Position numbers and translations under genes: made by a program. This document shows positions 23,336-38,250 of a DNA stretch of 64,000 bases, piece by piece (position 1 is the stretch's first letter; each line of letters starts with the position of its first letter). This DNA comes from Chamaea fasciata (Eukaryota; Chordata; Aves; Passeriformes; Sylviidae). The stretch is from contig JARCOQ010000026.1 in NCBI GenBank assembly GCA_029207755.1, forward strand, positions 1,175,001-1,239,000, read 5' to 3'. A model generated the notes under the pieces. It was not told the DNA's origin. It searched no databases and saw only the letters and a program-made list of their open reading frames with translations.

Positions 23336-26300
23336 GATGGCTCTGCCATCAGCCTCGGGCAGCTGCCAGCTGGGAAACAGTGACAGTTTGTGTCCTCCTC
23401 GGAGTAAATCACAGCTTAATCCAGCCATGAGATGGTGTCAGACGGCCATCATCCGAGCCGGGTGAGACAGCAGTGCCTGTGCACGTTTACCTCTAAAGAG
23501 AGCACAAACCAACATCCTTCCTTTGGTTTTTCACAAAAAAAACCCCCACAGAATTACTGAATTTCACCAACACAAATATTGAGTTCAACAGCTTCATCCT
23601 CACTTGGAAAGATGAAAGACATAAGACAGCGTGGGCTTGTGATAGGAGTAGTGAAATTTCTGTGGCTGAAATATTTTGTTTTAAATTTCAGAAACAGACA
23701 GAGAGTGACGCTGAACTGAGCTTCTCTGCCAGGTGATTTGTCCACCTTTCCCTCATAAAACAGTCCAGCAGATCTCACTGTAGGAAGGTAAGATCAGTCT
23801 TCCCTGTCCAGGTAAAGGGATTCTGCAATTTAGATGCAGTGCAAATTCAGGTGGTAACAGGTTACTCTCCATCCTGTCAGCCCTTCCTTGCTGCAATCTC
23901 CTGCTTTATCGATTCAATACCACATTTTCTTCCCTGGCCAACAAGAGATTCTGCTTTAAAACCACAAACTCCGACATTTATGTCCATTTCAGTGGCATTT
24001 ACAATAGCCTGTCTCCTGCAATAACACCTCGTTTGTAGCACTCCTGTAACACTCCTGACATCAATGGCACATCTTCGTATCGGCATTTCAAACACTTGTA
24101 ACATAAGCCACTAACCCTGGAACGGTGGATGTTAACAAAGTAGTACCACATTCATCAGGAATTCTGGGGATTAGGGAATCCAGGGATTCAGTGAGGCACA
24201 GCTCTAACACCGAGGCTGCCCTTGGGTTGTTTGTCTTTCCTCCCTTTGTGGTTTGGGACCCCAAGAGATACATTTAATTTAAACTATCCTGAGGGTTTTC
24301 CTCTGGTTCTCCCCATGGACTGTAAACCCATCTGGTGAGTGTTAATTAGGTTGGCAAGCAGTCAATTAAGCTAAATTGCCACTTTTCTGTATCTCTTCCT
24401 GCATCCCAGACGCTGTGACTTGTGGCTGAGGGATGACACCTCCCACAGCAGAGCATTCCCAGCTATTGTCAGAGGGCTCAGATGTCTCAGAAAAGCTCAA
24501 TTTCAGTAAAAGACATCACTAGTCACGCCACCAAAAATACAATGATTTTGGGTTTGTGTCCCGCCCCCCCCTTCTTTGGATCACAGTTTCAAGCTCTTCA
24601 AAATATTAAATGCTAAATATTTCTTTCAAAGCCCTGTAAAATGAAGTTTTAAAAGTAAATTGCACAATTCTTACAGCTAACCCGAAATCTGTGGAGACTC
24701 CTGTGAAACTGGGAGCATTAGTAATATTGTCATTTCTAATAATAATTAATACTGTAATCATCTGCATTTCACTTAATAATTAATACTGTAATAATCTGCA
24801 TTTCACTTACAAGCATCCTGTTAAAAACAGACATCCAGCTCTTTCAAGACACATTTTAGTCACCTCAATCCTGCCCTAACTTCTCCCAAGACATTTTTGG
24901 TCAATTAAAGCTCGATCAGGAGCATGGAGCAAGCCAGAATAGGTTTTACCACAACCTTTTATTCAAAGTTTCTTTTTACCACAACCTTTTTATTCAAAGT
25001 TTGGTTTCATTTGTCTCACCTGAAAGACAAATAGAATTAAACAGACATGCAACACTGCCTGTGAAAAATGAAGCAGTTGTCCTTTATAGTGCAACAGTGT
25101 AAAGCTTGATTTATTTACACATTTTAAGGTGAGCAGGAGAACGTTGCAGGCAGATCATTTTATACATTCAGCTGTGCCCCACGGAGTTGAGTTACACATA
25201 AAATACACACTGAGGATGTTTTCAGTGCTCTGGTGCATGGAGAAGCCACACAGGGTGGAAGCAGGAGATGTCCCTTTACACCGGGCAAAAAAGCCGAGGG
25301 ATGAACCCAAGGAGCTGCTGCTTCCCCAGAGTGCTGGAGCAGCTCCTGGTGCTGAGAAATTTGGAATCTGGGGGTGCTGTGCCCTGTGCAGGGTCCTGCC
25401 TGAGCCCTGCAGTGTTGGCATTCACAGATCACAGTGTGCTGTACCACACTTGTAACTTTTCACCCTGGAATGTGGCACAGGGCCCCTCTCCTTTAAACCT
25501 TCCTGTGCTGCTCAGCTGCAAATGTTCGCTGCAATCCCAGGCCGTGGCCATTGTCACCTCAGACTAACAAATACTCTGTGAAAAGCTCAGTGTGAGGGTG
25601 CAAAACCCTTCCTGTTTCAGCTTCTCTGGACTGGAAGGGAGGTGAGGAGTTTAATTCACTCCTGAAAGAGCCAGAAAGAGCACATAAGTCCTTCAGTCAA
25701 GTTTAAACAACATACTTTGTTCCTCTGGGTCCTGCTCATGCCTTTTCTTAGGCTGAAGAGCAGAAAATAACTTTTTTTTTTGGAAGACTGGGAGAAAAAG
25801 CAAGAAAGAGGGAAGTGCATAAAATAAAAACAAACAAACAAAACCAAGCCCATTTTAAGATTCCAGCGTTGAACAGCAGCAGCAAACAGGAGTGAGCCCA
25901 AGGAACACCTCAGGCTGCACTGCTGAGGCACAATAATCAAACCCTTTGTGATTTATGTGCTGTGGAAACAGACACCACCTCCAGTGGAGGCCTTGGGCAG
26001 GAAGTTTCCAGAAGCAAACAAAGGGAGATTTCCCTGTGGCTGCAGGTGAAGGGAACTGTCATTATTAAGTAGAATTATTTGAGCACCCAGAGACTGTGTA
26101 AATAAAACATGGTTATGTAAAGCTTTGGAGCAAGACTTGCCTTTAGAATATTTGAAAAGAAAGGGCCAAAGCCACACAATAACACAAAAGCTCAGCTCAC
26201 GGCTGGGGGCAGTTTCACTCAGAGAAGGGCTGACACCTGAGGGCTCAGTGCAGGGAGCAAGGTCAGGAATTGAGCTCAGGCTCAGGAGAACTGGGGAGTT

Positions 26301-28540
26301 TACAGCAAAACCACCCCTGGGCCAGGCCAGGGACAGCCTGCAAGGGAAGCACAGCACCTCAGAGCAGCTCTGTGCCCTGGCACCGTGTCCATCTCTCAGG
26401 TGCCAGGGCCTGTGCTGAGGAGGAAAACCCAAAGCAGGCATTCCTGCCTGCCAAGTCTGTGCTCCAGCCTTGGCTTTAAACCCTGCTGAGGACTGGGACC
26501 ACTGCACTGTCACACACAGGACCATCCTGACCCCAAACATTTAGGCCCTTCTGATGAATCATCTTACACCACCCAATTACCCACAGAGAATACTGCCATG
26601 GAACAAGTGTGTGGTGTAGCACAGCTCGTTTTAGACTCTGTGTTCTGTGGCTGCAGAACCAAGAGGTCAGAACAGGTTGATTAAATGGGAAGAGATAAGG
26701 AAAGGCAGCATTCCCGTGCCCTTCCCATTGAGCCTCCCTGCACTGCTTCACTCTGCATTGTCAATGAACAAAAGCTGCCCATAAATTCACCAACAATCGA
26801 TGAGCACATCCAAAGGCAGTAAATCAGTGTCACTGCACCCCAGCAAGATGAATGCTCTGGCAGCAAGAGCCCATTAACGTCCTTATCTTGCTTAATCACA
26901 AATGAAGCATTGAGGGCGAAAGGAAAGCTGTTATTTCTTGAGGTTCCCGAAGTTCCAGTGCAGGGGATGCCACTGATAAGATCTGAATTGTGCCCAGCTG
27001 GTGAGGAAACCTGGGTACAGCCCCAGGGCACCTCCCCTGGGCAGGGGGAAGGTTATTTTTCTAAGCTGCACAAAAATGCCAAAGCAATCCAAAGTATGCC
27101 CAGATCGAATCAGTCTGCAGAGCTGGCAAAGCAAACAAAGGCAAAGGAACAGTTCTGTTGTCATTTACAACAAGACTCTGGAATAATCAGGTACAGGTCA
27201 GGGGAGTTGTTGGGAATTTCTGGCAGTGGGAACAGAAACTGGCCATGAGTCAATTTAACAAATAAAAATAAATAAATGCAGAAAGACACTGTTCCAAATC
27301 TAAGATAATCCCAAACTCCCTGGTATTGGGGGAATCACTTAAAAATACACAGAATGTGAGCACTATTCCTTTCAAATCAAGTTCCAGGCTCCTGGAGATT
27401 CCACTGTGCAGACAGCCCAAGCGACACTGAGTGGACTTCAAATTCAGTTTCCCAGCAAAAACCTCCAATTTTCGAGCAGCCAGTGCTACCAAAGTGCCAG
27501 GATAACCAGTGAATGTTGTACTTTGTCCTCCTCACTAGACACTTCCCCATTTCCCCCCCTGTGTCCATTCTCCCTCAGGATCAGCTCCTGGCCATCTCCT
27601 GGAAGCTGGAAAGATAAATATCAAAGTACACAAAGCTCCATTATCCTCACAGGCCTCAGTGAGTGCTGGGCTGTGCAGCTTCTCTCCTTAGGTCATCCAC
27701 AACAGTAGACAAGGATTGTTTTTCCTTCTCTTAAAAGAAAAAAGAAGGGGGAGGACCCCAGCTCACATCACCTAAACTGAGCTTTTGAACTAAGGAACTT
27801 CAACACCTTTAAGTGGTTGAGACCACTAAAGTTGGAAATCCTGCCTCAATCAGGGAGAAAATAAATAAACATGATAAAGAATTCAGATTTCGTCCAAAAT
27901 TACATGAATTCCCCACCAGATTCAGTCACATCATTCTCATTTCTCCTTGTCCTCGTCCTTTACAGTGCTCCCTCTGCACCATTTAATCCATCTTGAAGCT
28001 CCTGCTATGAAATCAGAAAACTGGCAAATACTCTTTGTTCTAAGCCATATAATCCAGTGGTGCTCTAAAAACAACTCCTATCCTCAGTGCTTGTGTTGAA
28101 CACCAGAACAGAAGTGCCCCAAATTCGTGGTTTGAAGGGATCAAGTGTTCACTCTCACCAGCTCTGCTGCCCTAAAGACACAGCGAGTTCCAGCGTTGGT
28201 GCTTCAAAACAATTCCATTTATTGCTGTGTCAGGGGAGCCCCGTGGTCACACCAGGATTTAGAGCCTTCCTGGGAATCTGTCACAGTCCCTGTAAATGAA
28301 AGATTAAATCCTGTCCTCCTCTCTCTGTGAGCAGCTCCTGCAAACTCCTCTGGAGATAAAACCACTCCCAGCAGGGCTGAAAAGTGCACAGTCACTTCTC
28401 TTCCACAGCATCTCCTCTCTCACCAGCTCCACAACGCTGCACTCACCATTCCATCACTCCACACTCCCAGCCAGCAGAATTCCATGCAGAACTGGGATCT
28501 GCCTCCTGCCAAGTGCTTTCAACTTCCCAACTAGAAAGAG
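23336..28540. other. RCAN3-NIPAL3 intergenic stretch with NIPAL3 3' flank
   Basis: No coding exon was recognised. Bases 24735-24810 and 24945-25003 contain two separate short direct duplications. Several AATAAA hexamers on the minus strand (for example TTTATT on + at 28218-28223) leave the NIPAL3 3' end open, and a long 3' UTR running into this stretch is possible. Confidence 0.6.
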
Positions 28541-28543
28541 TTC

Positions 28544-28549
28544 TTTATT
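28544..28549 (-). terminator. Candidate proximal poly(A) signal for NIPAL3
   Basis: An AATAAA on the minus strand (TTTATT on +) lies about 140 bp past the stop codon. More distal AATAAA copies exist, so a longer transcript is equally possible. Confidence 0.4.
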
Positions 28550-28689
28550 TTAATAATCAGCCTGGAAAGTCCAGCTCGAGACGAGCTGGAAACTCTTCTC
28601 AAGGTCGGCTTTCTGCTTTGCTTCTATTTGAACGGGTAAATAAATAAAAGTCAAACTCCTGAGGACTCTGATCAGTCCTGGAAGGTCAC

Positions 28690-28944
<255 letters not shown>

Positions 28945-28947
28945 TCA

Positions 28948-29364
<417 letters not shown>

Positions 29365-30113
29365 CTATCAAACACAGGGAGAAGTTTTCTTGGTAATTAA
29401 TTAATTAACCTTAACTGACTGCAGGGGAAAGGAAGCATGGCAACATTAGGTTCTGCTTTGATGGAATTCCAGGATTTAGCAGCCTGACCCTTCCAAGGCT
29501 CCCTGTTAAACACACCAACATCCATGGATGTGGATGGTTACAGAGCAAGGTGCAGCTCAGAACAATGATCTCCCAATTGTTTGGGGTTTTTCTTTTCCTG
29601 CACTTATCTAAAAGGCCCTTGAGAACGTCCCCTGATTATGGAGAGCTGATTACACCAAAGCACTGAGTTACACAGGAAATGTTTTACTGATCACATCTGC
29701 ATTGTGCCTTCTCCATGCTCTACAAACTCCAGAAGTCAGACACAGTCCAGGGAAGGTGCAAAATCTGAAACAAGGTTCCCAGAGAGGGTTTCTTTGGGTT
29801 ATTTTACAATTCTTCCAGATTCATGAGCAGGCAGCTTGAAAACCAAGCCATATGCTCAGCACCCAAGCTGATCCCCAGGATTTAGTGATTAATTGTTGTG
29901 TAATTGTGCATTACCAAGGGTTACATGATTTTTTTCCAAACTGAGCTCTAAGGGCCACTCTCTGCTCTGACAGAGAAAATGCTTTCAGCCTGTTCTCTTC
30001 TCCAAGACAGTTTGTCCCTCCAACAGAGAGGTATTTTTAAAACAGATTTGTATTTTTTAAAATTTGAGTCACATGAAGCAACAGTTTTCTGTCAAGGAAA
30101 CCTGGAGCACTTA

Positions 30114-30236
<123 letters not shown>

Positions 30237-30712
30237 TCAGCCAGGATTCCTATTTTTATAGCCAGCACCTTTGTTTATTTAATGGTCTTAAAATAGGTGT
30301 CCTGATTTCTATTTTAACACAAATTATTGACAAATCTTTTTGAGTTTCACTACCAAAATAGTTCTGCTGGTGTCACTGAGATGCAAGTGAACCTGTGCAG
30401 CATAAACACGAGGGGCTATTTTGGAATGATGAAACAAATTGGATTTAACTACAAAAAGAAGCAAACTCTTGACCCCAAACAACAACAAACAGCTCCACCC
30501 TCTAGAAGTGTCCTTGGTGTCCTGGCTGGCAGCAGGACACACGTTCTGCCTCCTGCTCTTTACATTTTTAACGTAAAGAAAATAAACGTTTTACCTGCAC
30601 ATCTAAGAACACGCACTGAATGAGGAACAGTCTCAAACATAAATTCCTTTGCACTTTAAACAAAATGACAGCACTGAACAGAAAATTTTAACACAGTCTA
30701 ATGGATAGTTCA

Positions 30713-30964
<252 letters not shown>

Positions 30965-31536
30965 TCACAGGCAACAGGGGCTGATTGGGAAGGATGCTTT
31001 TTTTGGAAACACCTTTCAAAAGTGATGCATAAATTTAAGGAAATTCATTCTTTTTCTCGCTGGACAGCATCAGCAGCAAGCCTTGGAATGAATGAAAAGG
31101 ACAGAGGAGGGAGGTTTGTGGCTGCACTGAAATTACTGTCCCAACCTCAGGGCCAGAGTGTCCCTCATATTTTGAGAAGCCTTTTATCCCTGCTGCTACC
31201 AGCTTTTTATGTAATTGCAAATACAAAAGGGGAAAAAAAACCCCTAAAAATAGACACATTATCACCAACACTGATCCTGCAGTGTGATTTTAACCAGTGC
31301 ACAGCTACTGCATTTGATTGGCCACCATTTCACTCCTAACACTGTTTGGCAAATACTTGAATGGTGGCATTAAAACCACCTGGCAGTGTCACTTTGGGGA
31401 AAAGCAGAGCCCACCTGGGACAGATCACAGGAAAAAATGGATAATTCTCCTAAATTTTAGGAGGCGTTTTCGGCAAGGTAACAACCAGCTCCTGAGCCAC
31501 CCCCCACACAGCTGCAGACAAAGAGAGGGGCCCTTA

Positions 31537-31779
<243 letters not shown>

Positions 31780-32638
31780 TTATTCCCCACAAACCCACCA
31801 CAGCAACCTCCAATAAATCACTGAACCCTCCTCTATTGATGCCTCCAGAACTGGCAGCATTGACTGATTTTGTCAGTGCTGTGCAATTACGTGATGGGAG
31901 GATACAATTTTCTATTTGGTTGGGTGAATAAAGCCAAGGAAGGCTCCAGGACAAGAAGCAGGAAGAGCTTTCCTTTCTTGGAAGTTGGGCCATTCGGAAT
32001 TTAGGGCAGTTTCTCTGTAATTCATGGAGCCTCTGAGGCACCACTGAAATCCAGCCCCAAACAGCTCAAACAAACAAAAAGACACTGCAGAAACTGAAGG
32101 TAAATAAACCGCAAAATTTGAGGGCTGTGACACAATTTTCAGCATGGCAAACCTGCTATTACTCATCCTTTCAAAAGTTTAATTAATTACAGTTTTAATA
32201 TAAAAAATGTTAAATGTGTAAATCCAAAGTCACTGCAGGATCCCACTGTGGGATATCAGAATCATCAGGGACCAGCTGGGGTGGCAGAGGACTCCTCATT
32301 TCTTTAACCACACAGCAAATCTTAACAGAGCTAAGAGAATTCTTGTGGGTCAAATCCTCTCTGACCCACTGCCTCAGCCCTCCTTATGCACTGAACGCCC
32401 CCCTTTGTGTGCCTAGACTGAAATTAAGAACACTCATATATAACCTGCACTTTCTGTGCTTGGCAGATTATTTGTCTGATGGGGAATAAGCCTTAATTGT
32501 TCAAAGGTCGTTTGCAAAGATCCTAAACATCAGCTTCAGGAACATTCCTGGAGGAAATTAGTGCATTTCATGGCATTAATTAAATCAATATAATCCCCTG
32601 CATGCCTCAATTTACTGTTCAAAGATCTTACATGTTCA

Positions 32639-32746
<108 letters not shown>

Positions 32747-33209
32747 CTACAGAAGAGAGAAATGAGAATATTAGAGATGCAGAGCTCATGGGGTTGGCAG
32801 TAAATGAGATTCTGAGCCAGCCAAACATTAGAATAGGGCAAATCAAAGGGAAATGGGGATCCCACACAATTATAGACCAAATCCAGCATCATCTTAGATT
32901 CCAGCTAGAGGAGATGTTCAGCAGCCTCTCGCAGAACAGGAAACACGAGGCACTTTTGGTGTTGGATTTATGGTAAAGCAGCTGATCAAACAGTCCCGAC
33001 TGAATATTCACAGGAGAGATCCCAGTCTGCTCTCTGCAGTGAGCTTCCACAAGTGATCCCTGGGGCAATGGCCAAGACTATCTTCATTAAAACACAAATT
33101 TCATGGGATTTTCAAGAAGAGATTCGTGGGCCCAAAGAAAGTGTGGAAAAAGCCCAGATTCAGGCACCAGTAAATTTTCAGTCAAAGACATTTAATCCTA
33201 CAGAATTCA

Positions 33210-33824
<615 letters not shown>

Positions 33825-34089
33825 TCAGCTCATCCCCCTGTGCCTGTGCTGCTGCAGCATCAGGGCTGCAGCTTCAGCCTGTTTCTAAACTCTGTGAGGT
33901 GCAGGGGATTTGGCACAAGCCAGGGAAAAAAACATCCATTTGTAATAAACACTGGATGAGATGACACACTTCATTCAAGAGGTGCTAATGAGAGCTTGCC
34001 ATCCCTGTAATTATAATTCCTGAGGGGCTGTGCTGTGTGTGATGAATTGTAAACACAGAGGGAAAATGAAAAGAAACTGTGGAACTTAC

Positions 34090-34149
34090 TCAAAAATTCC
34101 TTGGGCTTCCATTTTTCTTTAATAAATATAATTCCTATGATTGCGCTAG
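34090..34149 (-). CDS. NIPAL3: NIPAL3 coding exon 4
   Basis: This 60-bp exon encodes SAIIGIIFIKEKWKPKEFL with split codons at both ends. The acceptor is ttccatag after a T-rich tract and the donor is TTGA|gtaagt. Confidence 0.94.
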
Positions 34150-34229
34150 CTATGGAAAAAAAAAAACAAAAGAAAGGGAGAGAGAAACAGTGAATTGTGC
34201 AGTCAGGAATCTCCCACTGGACATACTCA

Positions 34230-34418
<189 letters not shown>

Positions 34419-34505
34419 CTAGGCAAGAAAACAGAAATCAAGCAGCTTTGGCACGTTTGATTGCTTCTTTCAATGCAGGAGGAGTACTGGCCACAGGGCA
34501 CTCAC

Positions 34506-34574
34506 CTGGAGGTTGAGGGCAATGCTGCTGACAAGATGCCCAAAAATAGCCAGAAGTGCCCCAATCAAGTTCTC
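34506..34574 (-). CDS. NIPAL3: NIPAL3 coding exon 2 (first helix)
   Basis: This 69-bp exon encodes ENLIGALLAIFGHLVSSIAL plus NLQ, the first membrane helix. The acceptor is tttgcag and the donor is CAG|gtgagt. Both ends are phase 0. Confidence 0.96.
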
Positions 34575-34671
34575 CTGCAAAAACAAAACCACACAGTTAT
34601 TAAACTGAGCCAAGGAGCTCAGAGGGGTTTGCACACTCTGCAGGAGAGCAGACTTTTCAAACCATTCCTGA

Positions 34672-34730
34672 GTCATGGAACAGGGTTGGAAGGGACCTTT
34701 AAAGGTCATCTGGTCCAATAAAACCTCTTT
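34672..34730 (-). mobile_element. Short CR1 tail in NIPAL3 intron
   Basis: Plus-strand ggttggaagggacctttaaa and ggtcatctggtccaa are the reverse complement of the extreme CR1 3' end. It is a fragment of about 60 bp in the intron between coding exons 1 and 2. Confidence 0.8.
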
Positions 34731-36140
34731 ATCCTCCTCCCGAACTGCTGATCTGGGGCTGTGGCTGTGCTCCACACGTGTGAACTCAGGTGACAGATAA
34801 GACTCAACAGCCACTTTCTCCAAGAGACTTCAGTTCGTTTGCAGTTTCTCAGAGAGGAGGAAGGTAAGGCTAGGAAAAACTCCACACCATCACTCATTCT
34901 TCCCTTTGAAAAACTCCTTTATGAGGATTTTACTGCCCTGGAATTTGACAGAGAATGGATCAGGAACCTCTGCTTCCCAACTGCTTTGCTCTTCTCCACT
35001 TGTGACAGCTGCTGGTTCAGTCATGAATTCAGCCCATGTGATGAGGCAGCCCAATTATCACAGATCTTAATCTGCTTTTTGTATAAACCAGTTATTCCCA
35101 AAGTCACAGGAGACTGCTGACAGCTCCCAGCCAGTTCCCAACCTCTTCTGCTCTGGCATTTGCAGCTCAGCAACAATTCTCACGCTCTAAAGGTGGAATT
35201 TGAAATAAAGAAAGGATGTAAAGCAGGCTGAGTCACAAAGGAGATGCAGAGGAGGACTGAAGAGAAGAGCCTGACGCCACCAAAGATTTGTGTGCTCTCA
35301 AAAGCTGCCTAAATCTCATTAAATGTCATAAGCACTGTTCCTTCAGCCCAGTCCCTACTTGGATTGATTTGGGATAACCCAGCTCACGTTCAGATGTGAA
35401 TATGAGTAATTGGACTAATCTTGATTTTCTCATACACAGAAGAACTTCCAGACTTCAAATTCTTAGCAGCAGAACAAAAACCTCTTTATCAGAACGCACA
35501 AAAATTAAGATTCACTCAAAGAGCTTCACTCAAAACCACCTGAGAGAGGTTCCCAGGACCAGCAGAGAAGGTGGCAGGAGGATGTCACTATGTGGCCACA
35601 CTGCAGAGTTCTCTGGGCTGTGACAGCCTCAGGTCAACTTCCACAAGGGCCCAGGACTGTGGTCTCAAAGGGGAAAAAAAAAGCCCTTTTTGCTGAGATT
35701 TTCTGAGCACCTTCAGAATCAGGGATTCCGAGGGGATTTATCTGTTTCCAGCTGGGGAAAAAAGAAGCAATTCCAGCCCCATGTCCCACCCAGCTGCAGC
35801 CTCCCCTGATTTTCAAACAGCTGAACACACAAGGCAAACCAGAACCTGTGCTCTGTTCCTGCTGCATGGCTGAGGCTGAAAAGGCACCTGTCAGAAGCAC
35901 TGCACCCGAACACCTCCACGCCCTCCCACTGCCACGCCTTCCTCCAGCTTCTCTGCGCTGTGACACAGAGTTTCTCCTTTCCTCTCACCGTGCACAGGAT
36001 ATGACACCCCAGGAATGGCCCAACACAAGGACAGAGCCCTTTCTGCAGAAAACAACCCCAAAGCAGCAGCATTATCAGCTCATTCCAATACTCGGGGCCT
36101 TCTGGGGATGGAAACCTCCCCACTGGGGTGGGAAGCTGAC
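34731..36140 (-). other. NIPAL3 intron between coding exons 1 and 2
   Basis: Nothing was recognised beyond the CR1 scrap at its left end. Confidence 0.6.
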
Positions 36141-36239
36141 CTTGTAGGAGAAGGAGTCTGTGTGTGGCTGCACAGAAACTGCTGCTGTGGCCAACGGGAG
36201 CTGCTGGAGCTGCAGACTGGGGCTGTTTCCTCCTTCCAT
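36141..36239 (-). CDS. NIPAL3: NIPAL3 coding exon 1 (start codon)
   Basis: The ATG at 36239-36237 begins MEGGNSPSLQLQQLPLAT and the exon ends SFSYK at a donor AAG|gtcagc, which is GT but weak at position +3. The LQQLP and SFSYK blocks match NIPAL3 orthologues. The next upstream acceptor was not resolved. Confidence 0.9.
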
Positions 36240-37955
36240 TTTGGGTTTTTTTTTTGGCTTTTCAGCCTCCTCGATGCTGGAATTTCTCTTTAAAGAAGAG
36301 ACTCGGACGCTGCTGGAACCAACTTCTGGTACCGCTCCCTGCCATCCATCCTGTTCCCTTGGGCAGGTTTGGGGGAGCACAATCAAGTCCTGCTGCTTCC
36401 CTTCCCCTGCCCTGTCTCAGGGGGGGCACCACAGGCACCAAGGAGGGTGGATGAGCTACTCTTTCCAGCCAGTCAGTGAAGCAGCAGGGTTATGTTCCTT
36501 CAAGATGAATCTACGTGAGAAAAAGAAATATAAACCAAAGAATTAGATCGAAGAAATCAGTGATCCAAAACCTGGAGTGAAGGATAGGCCACAGAAACGC
36601 CCCTGGAATCAAACTCAGAGCTGCACATAAAACAGGAAAAGCAGAATTTAAATGTCTTCTTAGAAAGCCTTGGGCAGAAACTCACAGAGACTTTGCTTTA
36701 CAAGCTCTTGTGAACTGGCTGGGCCCCAGGGGTGACACACTCAGCTGGCATTTAACAGCATCACAAAGGCTCTCAAGTCCTCCAAGCTCTGCTTTTCATT
36801 TCCCTCCTCCCTGGAGCTCCAGTCTGTTGGGGAGCAGCGCTCCGTGAGTCAGCCCGTCCCCACGTGCTGGGCATGACAGCGCTGCTCTCCCTGCGAGCAG
36901 AGGTCAGCCCAGGGGAATCCCAGCCAGCCTGCATTCCTCGGAGCCAAACTCCTCGGAGGCGTCTGGAAAACACCGCACGAGCTCCCAGAGAGCGCGGGGA
37001 GCAGCAGCACCAGCGCTGCCCTGTCTGCAGGGGATCGGGGCAGGCGGAGACCCCGGCAGGGCTCGCCCGGGACGGCGCGGCCGGAGCATCCCCGGCCGGA
37101 GCCCCGACACTGCCCCGGGCACCTCCTGCGGCGGCGGGGCCGAGCCCGGCAGCCTCCCTTGGGCATCCTCACTGCCGGGCAGCCGCAGCGCGGGGGCAGA
37201 ACGGGCAAACCCACCCATTTGTGAGGGCACGGAGCGGCAAATCCCGCTCCCACGGTGAGCCAGCCCTGTCCGGGCAGCGCAGCGCGCCCAGACACCGCCG
37301 GGCCGGGACACGGGGTGTCCACACCCAACCCTCCGGTGTACCGGCCCCGCACCTGTCCCTCCCCTGTCCTTCGAGAGAGGCCCCGCCACTCACCGGCCCC
37401 GCCGCTGACCCCGGCCCGGCCCCGGCCTCCCGCTCCGGGTCCCGGTCCAGCGCCGCGGCCGCCTCCTGCCCGGCGCGCCCGATTGGTCTCCGACGCTGTC
37501 AATCGAAGCCCAGCCCCGAGACGGGGGCGACGATTGGCTGCCTCGCAGAGGTGGGGCCGAGCCCAGCCTATGGGCGCAGGGCTCGGAGGGGCCGGGCGGA
37601 AGACGCCGCGTTCCGCCGCTCGGTTGGGGCGGGACGAGGCGGGGCCGCGGGCCCCACCCGGAGCTCCGGGGCGCTCCCCGGCCCAGAGCGGCAGGGACAG
37701 CCGCGGCCCCGCGCCTTCCGCCGGAGAGAACCGAGCTGCTTTGCCCCGGTGGGACCCGTCCCTCCCGCTGTCCCCATGTGCGCGGTTCCCGCTGGCGCGA
37801 GCAGCAGCCGGAACCGTCTTTAAGGTGCGTGCGCCCAGCGCCTCCGCCGAGCCACCTTAAACCGGCCGGTGGCGCTGAGAGCTCGCCTGTGATTGGGCGC
37901 CTGCCGCAGTTCTCAAAGTAACGGGCACGGTGATTGGAGGAGAGCTGAGGCGGCG

Positions 37956-37969
37956 GTTGTCTCGGCAAC
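37956..37969. promoter_or_regulatory. RFX X-box
   Basis: GTTGTC-TC-GGCAAC fits the RYYNYY N(1-3) RRNRAC consensus at every position. RFX factors bind this element at ciliary gene promoters. It is on the side of the island facing away from NIPAL3. Confidence 0.7.
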
Positions 37970-38051
37970 CGTGTGCCCGCATTCCCGGTGCCGCCGGGGG
38001 CCGGGGATGCACCGGCACGTACGGGCGGTACAGACCCATACAGACCGCACA

Positions 38052-38235
38052 CCTCACCTGGGCGGGGCCGGGGCGTCTCCCCGGTGCTCCCCGCGGAGCC
38101 GCCAGTGCCAGCGCGCCCCGCGCCGCCTCACCTGGGCGGGGCTGGTCTGAGGCGACTTCCGGTGGCGCCCTCCGGGCCCTCACCTGAGGCCTCACCTGAG
38201 GCTTTACCTGCGAGCACCACCTCATCCCTCACCTG
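38052..38235. repeat. Five copies of CCTCACCTG (minus strand CAGGTGAGG)
   Basis: Identical 9-mers start at 38052, 38126, 38178, 38190 and 38227. On the minus strand each is a perfect CAG|GTGAGG 5' splice-site consensus; on either strand each is a CACCTG E-box. Confidence 0.8.
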
Positions 38236-38250
38236 GGCTCCTCTCGCCCC

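Larger units (their letters stand above)
36990..38250. promoter_or_regulatory. Large CpG island, NIPAL3 promoter and divergent flank
   Basis: A probable NIPAL3 exon 1 donor (gtgagt) sits at 37393-37388. Four ATTGG (inverted CCAAT) boxes lie at 37482, 37533, 37892 and 37933. An RFX X-box is at 37956-37969 and an ETS-type ACTTCCGG at 38155-38162. The island extends well to the right of the NIPAL3 start, as expected for a bidirectional promoter. Confidence 0.75.

Noticed and set aside
22271..23428. 192-258 codon open frames around the RCAN3 promoter
   Set aside because: They run through CR1 tails and CpG-island DNA and encode no recognised domain.
36849..38052. Overlapping open frames up to 319 codons in the NIPAL3 CpG island
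   Set aside because: Same composition artefact; no domain; the promoter and exon 1 donor explain the region.
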